From the NCBI GenBank assembly GCA_027295555.1, contig JAPUKT010000105.1, forward strand, positions 1-10,232: a stretch of 10,232 nt of DNA, read 5' to 3'. Shown here piece by piece: positions 1-6,717 of this stretch (its first letter is position 1; the number at the start of each line of letters is the position of its first letter). The stretch is from Deltaproteobacteria bacterium (lineage in GTDB: Bacteria; Myxococcota_A; Polyangia; Polyangiales; Houyiibacteriaceae). Under the pieces are notes generated by a model that saw only the letters and a list, made by a program, of their open reading frames with translations, did no database searches and had not been told where the DNA came from. The translations under genes were made by a program, and so were the position numbers.

Positions 1-1
1 T

Positions 2-1501
2 CGCAAGGCCCGTGACCGCTTGGCCGGCGTGACCGAGCTGAGCGAAGAGAACATCGATCAAGCGCTCCGCGACGTGCGCCTGTCACTGCTCGAGGCCGAT
101 GTCGAGTTCGGGGTGACCAAGGCGTTTCTCGCGCGGGTGAAAGAAAAGGCCGTCGGCCAGGTGGTCCAGACGGCCGCCAAGTCGCAAGGCCGCAAGATCA
201 AAGTCGGCCCCGCCGAGCAGTTCGTGAGGATCTGCCAAGAAGAGCTCGAGTCGATGATGGCGTTCGAGGGGGCGGCCGTCGACTTCGCCAAGAAGCCCAA
301 GCCGACGGGCATCATGATGGTGGGCCTCCAAGGTTCGGGTAAGACGACCACCGCGGCCAAGCTCGGCCGTTTTCTCGAGGTGAGCAACGCGCGCAAGCCG
401 CTCCTCGTCGCCGCCGACATCGCACGGCCCGGCGCGATCGAGCAGCTGCAAGTGCTCGGCGAGCAGATCGACGTTCCGGTGTTCTCGATTCCCGGCGGCC
501 TGCCGGTGGAGATCTGCAAGCGCGGTCTCACGGAGGCCAAGCGCTTGAAGTGCGACACCGTCATCTACGACACCGCAGGCCGCCTCGCAATCGACGAGCC
601 CCTCATGCAGGAGCTCTCCGAGATTCGATCGTCGGTCGAGCCACAGAACGTCTTCCTGGTGGTCGATGCGATGATGGGGCAAGACTCGGTCAAGACCGCC
701 AAGGCGTTCCACGAGCGACTCGGGTTGAGCGGCGTGATCCTGACCAAGCTCGACGGTGATGCGCGCGGCGGTGCGGCGATTTCGATCAAGAACGTCACCG
801 GGACTGCGGTTAAGTTCGTCGGTACCGGCGAGACGCTCGACCGCCTCGAAGAGTTCCGAGCCGAGGGCATGGCGAGCCGCATTCTCGGCATGGGCGATGT
901 CGTCGGCCTGATGAAGGACTTCGAAGAGGTCGTCGACGAAAAGAAAGCCGAGGAAGACGCAAGGCGCATGCTGCGCGGCCAATTCACCCTCGATGACTTT
1001 CTCGACCAGCTTCAGATGCTGCAGAACATGGGGCCGCTTCAGGACATGCTCGACAAGGTCCCGTTCTTCACGGACAGCGTGCCCGAAGGTTTCCAAGTCG
1101 ACGAGCGAGAGATCGGTCAGATCAAGGCCATCGTCAGCTCGATGACGCGCCAAGAGCGAGCCAAGGCCGAGCTATTCGAAAAGCAGCCGTCGCGGCTGGT
1201 TCGTGTCGCCAAAGGATCGGGTACGACGGAAAGGCAGGTCGCCGAGATCCTTCAACGCTTCGCGTTCATGCGCCAGATGATGGGCAGCATCGGCTCACAG
1301 GCGGGGATGCTGTCGAAGATCCCCGGGATGAAGCAGCTGGCGGGGGCGAACCGGCTCCGCGACGCAATTCAAACCGGCGGCCTCGAGGGCAATCCGATGA
1401 TGGCGAATCTTGCGGATTCGCTGTTGCAGGCGGCAGTCGCGGAGCAAGGGGGCTTTGGGGCGAACCCCACCGAGAGGCGAATCGTCAACAAGAGCAAGTA
1501 G
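2..1501 (+). CDS. ffh: Signal recognition particle protein Ffh (SRP54 GTPase), 5'-truncated by window edge
   Basis: Ffh binds signal peptides of nascent inner-membrane and secreted proteins, carries 4.5S RNA, and docks with FtsY at the membrane through paired GTPases. Seen here: the N-domain helices (LLEADVEFGV), the G1 P-loop GLQGSGKTT at 323-349, DTAGRL at 569-586, TKLDGDARGGA at 743-775, then a Met-rich M domain from about 980 with the RNA-binding motif RVAKGSGTTERQV near 1202-1240. The frame is open to the window start and reads RKARDR before the TTG at 20. That TTG would cut off the first N-domain helix, so the true start lies upstream; roughly 20 residues are probably missing. The RNA-binding segment reads SRLVRVAKGSG where many relatives have SRRxRIAxGSG. 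The stop is TAG at 1499-1501, with a basic in-frame continuation after it (separate entry). The usual partner rpsP does not follow. Confidence 0.97.
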   Translation, partial: RKARDRLAGVTELSEENIDQALRDVRLSLLEADVEFGVTKAFLARVKEKAVGQVVQTAAKSQGRKIKVGPAEQFVRICQEELESMMAFEGAAVDFAKKPKPTGIMMVGLQGSGKTTTAAKLGRFLEVSNARKPLLVAADIARPGAIEQLQVLGEQIDVPVFSIPGGLPVEICKRGLTEAKRLKCDTVIYDTAGRLAIDEPLMQELSEIRSSVEPQNVFLVVDAMMGQDSVKTAKAFHERLGLSGVILTKLDGDARGGAAISIKNVTGTAVKFVGTGETLDRLEEFRAEGMASRILGMGDVVGLMKDFEEVVDEKKAEEDARRMLRGQFTLDDFLDQLQMLQNMGPLQDMLDKVPFFTDSVPEGFQVDEREIGQIKAIVSSMTRQERAKAELFEKQPSRLVRVAKGSGTTERQVAEILQRFAFMRQMMGSIGSQAGMLSKIPGMKQLAGANRLRDAIQTGGLEGNPMMANLADSLLQAAVAEQGGFGANPTERRIVNKSK

Positions 1502-1552
1502 AAGTCAAAGCGTAAGATGCAGAAGAAGTCGCGACGAAAATCGAGACGCTAG
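1499..1552 (+). other. Amber stop of ffh plus 16-codon in-frame basic continuation to the next TAG
   Basis: Directly after the ffh TAG (1499-1501) the same frame continues as KSKRKMQKKSRRKSRR and ends at a second TAG (1550-1552). Eleven of the sixteen residues are Lys or Arg. Many bacterial Ffh proteins end in a strongly basic tail, and the annotated C-terminus here (IVNKSK) is just where one would begin. One A-to-T change in an AAG Lys codon would create this TAG. Possible readings are a recent nonsense mutation, a sequencing error, or stop-codon readthrough. The second stop lies 8 bases before the next gene's ATG, so the longer frame would also couple tightly to it. Confidence 0.6.
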
Positions 1553-1574
1553 ATCTTGCCATGCGATTTTCGTC
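1533..1574. repeat. 11-bp perfect inverted repeat flanking the start codon of the CBM9 lipoprotein gene
   Basis: The left arm GACGAAAATCG (1533-1543) is the exact reverse complement of the right arm CGATTTTCGTC (1564-1574). The 20-base loop ends with the ATG at 1561-1563. In mRNA this would put the start codon at the base of the loop. There is no T-run after it, so it is not a standard terminator. It could be an operator, a translation-control hairpin, or chance. Confidence 0.45.
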
Positions 1575-3009
1575 TCGTCTCTTGGTCCTCACGCTCGCTT
1601 CGGCGATGGGATGCACCACTGACGTCGCCCCATTGAGTCCCGCCCAGCGCGAGGCGGTGGCAGCGTATCTCTCCAAGGAAGCGCCCTCCCCCGAGCACGA
1701 GCTCGACGTACGCTTCGGCGAGAAGGTCCGGCTGCTCGGCTACGACCTCGACGCCGGCGAGTGGCGTCCCGGCGAAAGCCTTCGGGTGACTTGGTACTGG
1801 CAAACCGAAGAGGCGCCAGGCGCCGACTGGAAGCTGTTCACGCACATCGTGAGCGACGACCCTGCGCGTACGGTTGATCAAGACGTCAACGGCACGCTGA
1901 GGTGGCTCTACGGGCCCGATCGGTGGCAGGCTGGACAGTTCGTGGAGGACACCCAAGAGCTTCACCTGCCCGAGGATTGGGAAGCGGATGAGGCGACGAT
2001 CTACGTGGGACTCTGGCGCGAAGGAGAGCGCTTCCCCATCGCATCGGGCCCCTCCGACGGAGACAACCGGGCGCGCGGGCCCACGGTGAAGACGCCAGCC
2101 GATGCCGAGTACAAGAAGCAATCCAGCCTTCCGAGGCTTGCCGTCGTGCAGACTCGCCGGCCGCCGAAGCTCGACGGATCGCTGACCGATCTGGTGTGGA
2201 GCTTTGCCCATACAACCGCGCCTTTTGTCGAGACCCGAAGCGGCGGCGTCGCTCCTGTGACGGCCTCGGCGAAGCTCCTCTGGGACAAGCGCTACCTCTA
2301 CGTCGGCGTCGACGTGAATGATGCACTCCTACGCGCGAGTGACCGCGAGCATGACGATCATCTGTGGAAGCAGGACTGCGTCGAGCTGATGATCGACCCA
2401 GACGGTGGCGGCAAAAACTATTTCGAGATTCAGGTATCACCTAGAGGCGTCGTGTTCGACACCCGGTACGACGCCCGCCGCGTCCCCAAGCCTTTCGGGC
2501 ACACCGATTGGGACAGCAAGGTGCGTGCGGCGGTATCCCCTCGCGGCGTGATCGACGACCTCGAGCCCGACGCGGGCTATACCGTCGAGATCGCGATCCC
2601 GTGGCAGGCGTTCAGTTCGAAAAACCGCCCGGCATTGCCTCCGGCGACCGGCGACACCTGGCGCGCCAACCTATATATCATGGATCTCACGCGCGATCGC
2701 CAACAGGCCGCCGCGTGGTCGCCCGTCGGAATTAGCGATTTCCATGTGCCGCGTCGATTCGGTATCCTCGTGTTCGAAGGCCCCCCGGACGAGATGGTGG
2801 GGCAAAGCGAGCCCGTCCCAATGCCTTCGAATCGAATCAAGCAATTGCAACGCCGCGAGGACACGCGAGATCGCGGCGTGCGAGATCCCGGCCTGAAGGA
2901 TGCACTGATCAAAAGACGGGTCATGAATCGTCGACATCCGGGTGAGCCACGCGCCCTCCCGGTCGACGAAAACTCGCAAAGACTTGAATCCAAGGGGGCC
3001 GCTCACTAG
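1561..3009 (+). CDS. Secreted lipoprotein with N-terminal beta domain and CBM9-like carbohydrate-binding domain
   Basis: A 482-residue protein with a lipoprotein signal: basic n-region, hydrophobic LLVLTLASA, and a likely lipidated Cys18 (AMGC, an imperfect lipobox). Residues about 50-160 (LLGYDLDAGEWRPGESLRVTWYW, LFTHIV, RWQAGQFVEDTQELHLP, IYVGLW) resemble the beta domain often found at the end of membrane GT39-type glycosyltransferases. Residues about 196-405 look like a family 9 carbohydrate-binding domain: PPKLDGSLTDLVW, AKLLWDKRYLYVGVDV, DCVELMIDPDGGGKNYFEI, GYTVEIAIPWQAF. The last 70 residues (410-482) are basic, probably disordered, and match nothing I recognise. No catalytic motif is visible, so the likely role is glycan binding at the envelope; the ligand is unknown. 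The ATG at 1561 is chosen because the signal peptide follows at once; no Shine-Dalgarno is evident. The next gene starts 30 bases downstream. Confidence 0.85.
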   Translation: MRFSSRLLVLTLASAMGCTTDVAPLSPAQREAVAAYLSKEAPSPEHELDVRFGEKVRLLGYDLDAGEWRPGESLRVTWYWQTEEAPGADWKLFTHIVSDDPARTVDQDVNGTLRWLYGPDRWQAGQFVEDTQELHLPEDWEADEATIYVGLWREGERFPIASGPSDGDNRARGPTVKTPADAEYKKQSSLPRLAVVQTRRPPKLDGSLTDLVWSFAHTTAPFVETRSGGVAPVTASAKLLWDKRYLYVGVDVNDALLRASDREHDDHLWKQDCVELMIDPDGGGKNYFEIQVSPRGVVFDTRYDARRVPKPFGHTDWDSKVRAAVSPRGVIDDLEPDAGYTVEIAIPWQAFSSKNRPALPPATGDTWRANLYIMDLTRDRQQAAAWSPVGISDFHVPRRFGILVFEGPPDEMVGQSEPVPMPSNRIKQLQRREDTRDRGVRDPGLKDALIKRRVMNRRHPGEPRALPVDENSQRLESKGAAH

Positions 3010-3013
3010 GGTT

Positions 3014-3023
3014 CGCCTAGGCG
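3014..3023. repeat. 10-bp perfect palindrome in the short gap before the HD hydrolase gene
   Basis: CGCCTAGGCG lies in the 30-base gap between the lipoprotein stop and the HD gene ATG. It is too short, and has no loop, to be a good terminator. A protein-binding site or chance are both possible. Confidence 0.3.
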
Positions 3024-3039
3024 GGCCCTTCCGCTCACG

Positions 3040-4716
3040 ATGCTCCGCACACGCCTCATCGCTGGTCGCACCTCAGGCTTGATCTTGAGCGCCGTGTTTG
3101 CGTCGATCATGACGCTGGCAAGCCAGGTGGAGGTGGTGCTCGAGCCGCTCCGTGTAGACCCGGTGCAGCCCGCTCCGGTCACGCTTCGGATTCCGAGCAG
3201 CTATCTCCCGAACGCCAAGGCGGGTCGCCATCGAGGCCTTCCGAAGCCTTTGCTCGTCGAACGGGGACAGGTCGTCGACGACCTCGACGAGCAGCGCATC
3301 GTGCGAGCCTTCGAGCGAGAGCGGCGACCTCCAGAGCGGTCGACCTTGTCCGGTGTGTGGATCAGCTACTTCCTCATCGCGTACATCTTCCTCGCGTTCC
3401 TGCGAATATTCACCGGCGGTCGCGGGACGTTACTGCGCACGCAGGCCGGTCTCCTGGTGCTGGTGTGCGCGACGTGTGTCGGGGCCAAGCTGCTGCTCTT
3501 GTTCACGGGGTTGTCTCCGTTCGTGCTCCCGCTCGCGACGGTGCCCCTGTGGGCTGCCCTCTATTTCGATCGGGGGACGGCCATCGCGTCGGGCTTGGTG
3601 ATCACGCTGGTCGCTTCATCGTTCGTGCACTTCGCGATGCCGGTCGTGGTCACCTATCTGGCGATCACCCTCGGCGTTGTGATCTTCTTTCATGATCGCA
3701 AGCATGCAACTCACATGCTGGTAGCTGGGACGGCGGCCGGGCTCTTTGCGGCCTTGGTGTTGATCAGCGTGGCGCTTTCGGTCGGTGACGAGATCGACGT
3801 GATCGGGGACGTGGCAAAGCTGAACGAGTCGACGCTGCTTTCCACGATCGCTGGCGGCATGATTGCTGGTGTGTTCGCCGTGCTCTTCCAGCGGGTCGCC
3901 ACGGCGGCCCTCGGAGTCGTGGCACGCGGAAGGCTGCAAGAGCTCACCGACGTCGATCACCCTCTCCTTCGCAAGATGGCTCGCGAGGCGCCCGGATCCT
4001 GGCAGCACGCGCGCGCGATGGCCAACCTCGCCGAGGGCGCGGCAGCGGCGATCGGTGCTGACGCGTTGCTCACCCGTGTCGGCGCCTACTACCACGACCT
4101 CGGCAAGACGATTCAGCCGAAATACTTCGTCGAGAACCTGTTGCCCGGCGAACCGACGCCTCACAACGACCTCGAACCGGAGGTCAGCGCGGATGCGATC
4201 ATGGCGCACGTCGTCGAAGGGGCCCGCATTTTGAGAGAGGGCGGCGTTCCCGAGCCCGTGGTTGAGTTCGCCTACACCCACCATGGGACGAGCGTCATCG
4301 AGTACTTCTGGCACAAATGCCTGGAGCAAGGGAACCCGAAGGGCCTTTCCGATACCGCGTTTCGTTACGCGGGAATGAGGCCGCGGACCAAAGAGACCGC
4401 GATCCTGATGCTGATCGACGCGATCGAGGCGGCCGCCCGCACGGTCGACGAGCCGACGCGCGAGAAGTTCGAGGCGATCGTCCAACGTGTGATGAACGTG
4501 AAGCTGCGACAGGGGCAGCTCGACGAGTGCGGGCTCACGATGGAAGACCTGCGCATCTTGCAGAGCACGCTCACGGACACCCTGTGCAACGCCTATCACA
4601 ACCGCATCAAGTACCCCTGGCAGGACAAGGAAGAAGAAGGGGAAGCCCAGCTTCCCGTGCCGGGAGTCGCGACGGAGCAAGACGTGGCACGGGAGCGAAG
4701 CCGTGAGTCGACCTAG
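3040..4716 (+). CDS. Membrane HD-domain phosphohydrolase, PgpH / 7TM-HD type
   Basis: A 558-residue protein. One N-terminal membrane segment (about 12-30) is followed by a short extracytoplasmic part (31-105), then six or seven hydrophobic helices between about 106 and 290, then a cytoplasmic HD domain (about 310-525). The full PgpH metal set is visible: His323 (WQHARAM), His352-Asp353 (YYHDLGK), His390, His414-His415 (THHGTSVIEYFWHK) and Asp460 (LIDAIEAA). In Listeria and Bacillus this family hydrolyses c-di-AMP; that activity is inferred here, not shown. The outer domain is only about 75 residues, far shorter than the usual 7TMR-HDED sensor, though a remnant (RGQVVDDLDEQRI) resembles its end. 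The tail (528-558) is charged. Elsewhere ybeY often follows pgpH; here a small lipoprotein gene overlaps the end by 14 bases. The ATG at 3040 is the first good start before the first membrane helix. Confidence 0.9.
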   Translation: MLRTRLIAGRTSGLILSAVFASIMTLASQVEVVLEPLRVDPVQPAPVTLRIPSSYLPNAKAGRHRGLPKPLLVERGQVVDDLDEQRIVRAFERERRPPERSTLSGVWISYFLIAYIFLAFLRIFTGGRGTLLRTQAGLLVLVCATCVGAKLLLLFTGLSPFVLPLATVPLWAALYFDRGTAIASGLVITLVASSFVHFAMPVVVTYLAITLGVVIFFHDRKHATHMLVAGTAAGLFAALVLISVALSVGDEIDVIGDVAKLNESTLLSTIAGGMIAGVFAVLFQRVATAALGVVARGRLQELTDVDHPLLRKMAREAPGSWQHARAMANLAEGAAAAIGADALLTRVGAYYHDLGKTIQPKYFVENLLPGEPTPHNDLEPEVSADAIMAHVVEGARILREGGVPEPVVEFAYTHHGTSVIEYFWHKCLEQGNPKGLSDTAFRYAGMRPRTKETAILMLIDAIEAAARTVDEPTREKFEAIVQRVMNVKLRQGQLDECGLTMEDLRILQSTLTDTLCNAYHNRIKYPWQDKEEEGEAQLPVPGVATEQDVARERSREST

Positions 4717-5161
4717 GGGCTCGCTCGGGAATAACCCTGGGCGACTGTGGGCGCTCAGCGCGCTGCTCTCACTCCTGTTCGGTTGCGACCAGCTCGGTAA
4801 TCCCAGGCAACTGACGACGGGACCCACCGCTTGGACGACCAACCACCACGAGCTCGTCACCACTACGCACTCGTTTCGAAACCCGAGGACGATCAAGCGC
4901 CTCGTGGCCGACGGACTAGATGACCTCGACTATTCGGACCCCTCGATCGGCCCCGACCAGACCCTCACCTTCGTCACGGTCGCCCCCCGCCGCCTGAGAC
5001 GCGTCCGACCCGGCCCGATGAGACTGATGACGCGATTCGAGATTCCGGGTCAAAGGCCCATCGCCCGCCATTGGAAAATGCCCGCAGGCTCACGGCACTG
5101 GGACGCTGCCTTCGCGTTGCCGGCGCCACCCTCGGCCGCGATCACGTCCGTGGCGCCATGA
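4703..5161 (+). CDS. Small putative lipoprotein of unknown function
   Basis: A 152-residue frame starting at GTG 4703, inside the last codons of the HD hydrolase gene (14-base overlap, suggesting translational coupling). The N-terminus has Arg residues, then a hydrophobic stretch (LWALSALLSLLFGC) ending in a good lipobox with Cys28, so export and lipidation are likely. Most codons end in G or C (roughly four in five by eye), as in neighbouring real genes. The mature part has no domain I recognise; it contains an acidic stretch (ADGLDDLDYSDPSIGPDQ) and an Arg-rich part (RRLRRVRPGPMRLMTRF). The last 20 bases overlap the convergent HD-GYP regulator gene. It could assist the membrane hydrolase, but only gene order supports that. 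The downstream half is the least certain. Confidence 0.6.
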   Translation: MSRPRGSLGNNPGRLWALSALLSLLFGCDQLGNPRQLTTGPTAWTTNHHELVTTTHSFRNPRTIKRLVADGLDDLDYSDPSIGPDQTLTFVTVAPRRLRRVRPGPMRLMTRFEIPGQRPIARHWKMPAGSRHWDAAFALPAPPSAAITSVAP

Positions 5162-6671
5162 GACCCGACTGGGTTTCTTTGACGTCGGGGAACTCCTCGA
5201 GAGAGCGCCCATCGATGCGGAACTCGTCGATCGATTCGAGGAAGCCCTGGGCCAGCTCGGGGTCGAACTGCGTGCCGCCGCAACGACTGATCTCGGAAAT
5301 CGCGATCTCGTGGGAGAGCGCTTTGCGGTATGCCCGGTCGCTGGTCATCGCGTCGTAGGTATCGGCGACGGCGATGATCCGCGCGATCAGCGGCACGTCG
5401 TTACCCTTGACCCCGAGTGGATAGCCAAGCCCATCCCATCGTTCGTGGTGCAGATGCACCCCGGGAATCAGCGGATGCAAAAACTCGATCGGCCGCAAGA
5501 TATCGCGCCCATGCTCTGGATGTTCCTTGAAAATTTCGTACTCCTCGTGGGAGAGCTTTCCGGGCTTGTTGAGGTTTATGACGCAGCCGATCTTACCGAT
5601 GTCGTGCATCAGGGCCGACTGGCGCACGATTTCGATCTGCTCGTCGTCGAGGCCGAGCTTGATGGCCAGGATCTGGGAGTAGGCGGCCACCCGGGCCGAG
5701 TGTCCGGCTGTGTAGCGGTCCATTTTGTCGATCGCGCTGGCTAGGCCCCGGATGGTCTGCTTGAAGGTAGCCTGGAGGTCCTCGTAGAGGCGGGCGTTCT
5801 CGATCGCGGCAGAGGCCCGATCAGCCGTCATGTGCAGGAGCTTTCGCTGTCCTTCATCGAACCGCTTGCCCGCCGTGTAGCTCACGGCGGAAAGGAAGCC
5901 GATCGTCTCTCCCCTCGCCGTCAGCCGCGCGACGGCTAAGGACTGCGGCAGCGGCTCCTCGCCCACCTTTTCGAAGAAGCGCCACGCACGCTCGCCGTGC
6001 TCGAGGAGGGCTGGCGCGTGTCTGAAGTGCTCGGCTAGGGCCGGGATGCTCAGCTCGTCTGATTCACGCCGCAGGCGAAAGTTCGGGCCGAGCTCGGTCG
6101 TGCGCCGATAAAAGCTTCCGCCACCGTCGCTCAGAAGTACGAACACCATGTCGGAATCGACCTCGTCGATCGCGGCGCGGCTCAGGGTTTGAACCACTTG
6201 TTCCAGCGATAAGCTGGCGGCGATCGCCTCGCTGACCTTGTAGAGCGAAAGCGCCTCTTTCAGGCGAAAGTTTTCGGCTTCGAGACGCTGCTTTTCGAGG
6301 GCTCGCCGAATCGTGTGCACCACCTCTTCCACCTTGAAGGGCTTGAGCACGTAGTCGTAGGCACCTTGCTTCATCGCTTCGATGGCGGTCTCGACCGTGC
6401 CGAACCCCGTCATGATGATCGTGACCACGTGAGGGGTGTGTTTGCGGATCGCGCTGAGCAGCTCGAGCCCGCCCATGTTGGGCATCTTCAGGTCGCTCAA
6501 GACGAGATCAAACCGGTCTCGCGACAGCTCCACCAGCGCGGCTCCGCCGTCCTCCGCGGTGCGCACGTGGAACCCCTCCATGGTGAGAAAGTCCGCGAGG
6601 ATCTCACGGATTACTACCTCGTCGTCCACCACGAGGACCTTCGCGACGTCTTCGCCAGGCTGACCGCTCAT
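5142..6671 (-). CDS. Response regulator with GAF and HD-GYP domains (predicted c-di-GMP phosphodiesterase)
   Basis: A 509-residue cytoplasmic protein in three parts. The receiver domain (about 10-125) has acidic pair Asp16-Asp17, phosphoacceptor Asp60 (VLSDLKMP), Thr88 and Lys110 (LKPF). A helical linker leads to a GAF domain (about 140-298). The HD-GYP domain (about 300-485) has His324 (AGHSARVA), His356-Asp357 (MHDIGKIG), His384 (EHPEHG), His408-His409 and Gly416-Tyr417-Pro418 (HHERWDGLGYP). This family hydrolyses c-di-GMP to pGpG or GMP; all signature residues are present, so activity is likely. Control should come from phosphorylation of Asp60 by an unlinked histidine kinase (none nearby) and from whatever the GAF domain senses. 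The ATG at 6671 directly precedes a complete receiver domain. It is transcribed alone, towards and overlapping the small lipoprotein gene. Confidence 0.95.
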   Translation of the reverse strand: MSGQPGEDVAKVLVVDDEVVIREILADFLTMEGFHVRTAEDGGAALVELSRDRFDLVLSDLKMPNMGGLELLSAIRKHTPHVVTIIMTGFGTVETAIEAMKQGAYDYVLKPFKVEEVVHTIRRALEKQRLEAENFRLKEALSLYKVSEAIAASLSLEQVVQTLSRAAIDEVDSDMVFVLLSDGGGSFYRRTTELGPNFRLRRESDELSIPALAEHFRHAPALLEHGERAWRFFEKVGEEPLPQSLAVARLTARGETIGFLSAVSYTAGKRFDEGQRKLLHMTADRASAAIENARLYEDLQATFKQTIRGLASAIDKMDRYTAGHSARVAAYSQILAIKLGLDDEQIEIVRQSALMHDIGKIGCVINLNKPGKLSHEEYEIFKEHPEHGRDILRPIEFLHPLIPGVHLHHERWDGLGYPLGVKGNDVPLIARIIAVADTYDAMTSDRAYRKALSHEIAISEISRCGGTQFDPELAQGFLESIDEFRIDGRSLEEFPDVKETQSGLMAPRT

Positions 6672-6676
6672 GAGCG
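6665..6676. repeat. 12-bp perfect palindrome centred on the start codon of the HD-GYP regulator
   Basis: CGCTCATGAGCG is its own reverse complement and contains the ATG of the minus-strand regulator gene (6669-6671). CATG at a start is already palindromic, so only four more base pairs need explaining. It may be an operator for autoregulation or chance. Confidence 0.35.
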
Positions 6677-6687
6677 TATGACCCTGG

Positions 6688-6717
6688 CTAGTACTCTGCC
6701 ACTCACGGGCGTGTCAA
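6688..6717 (-). promoter_or_regulatory. Candidate sigma-70-type promoter for the HD-GYP regulator gene
   Basis: On the minus strand a perfect TTGACA (6717-6712) is followed after 18 bases by TACTAG (6693-6688), a weak -10 with three of six consensus bases. Transcription would begin about 10 bases before the ATG, giving a very short leader. The -35 box ends directly beside the ATG of the divergent protease gene at 6718. Confidence 0.4.

Noticed and set aside
20..22. TTG as the start of ffh
   Set aside because: It would remove the first helix of the N domain; the frame is open to the window edge and reads sensible Ffh sequence before it.
83..1153. Long open frame on the minus strand opposite ffh
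   Set aside because: Shadow frame; repetitive Leu, Arg, His and Asp content typical of the reverse of GC-rich coding DNA.
3014..3030. Intrinsic terminator between the lipoprotein and the HD gene
   Set aside because: The palindrome CGCCTAGGCG has no loop and no T-run follows.
3616..4896. Long open frame on the minus strand opposite the HD hydrolase
   Set aside because: It is a GC-rich shadow rich in Arg, His and Val, with no domain; the plus-strand gene there has clear motifs.
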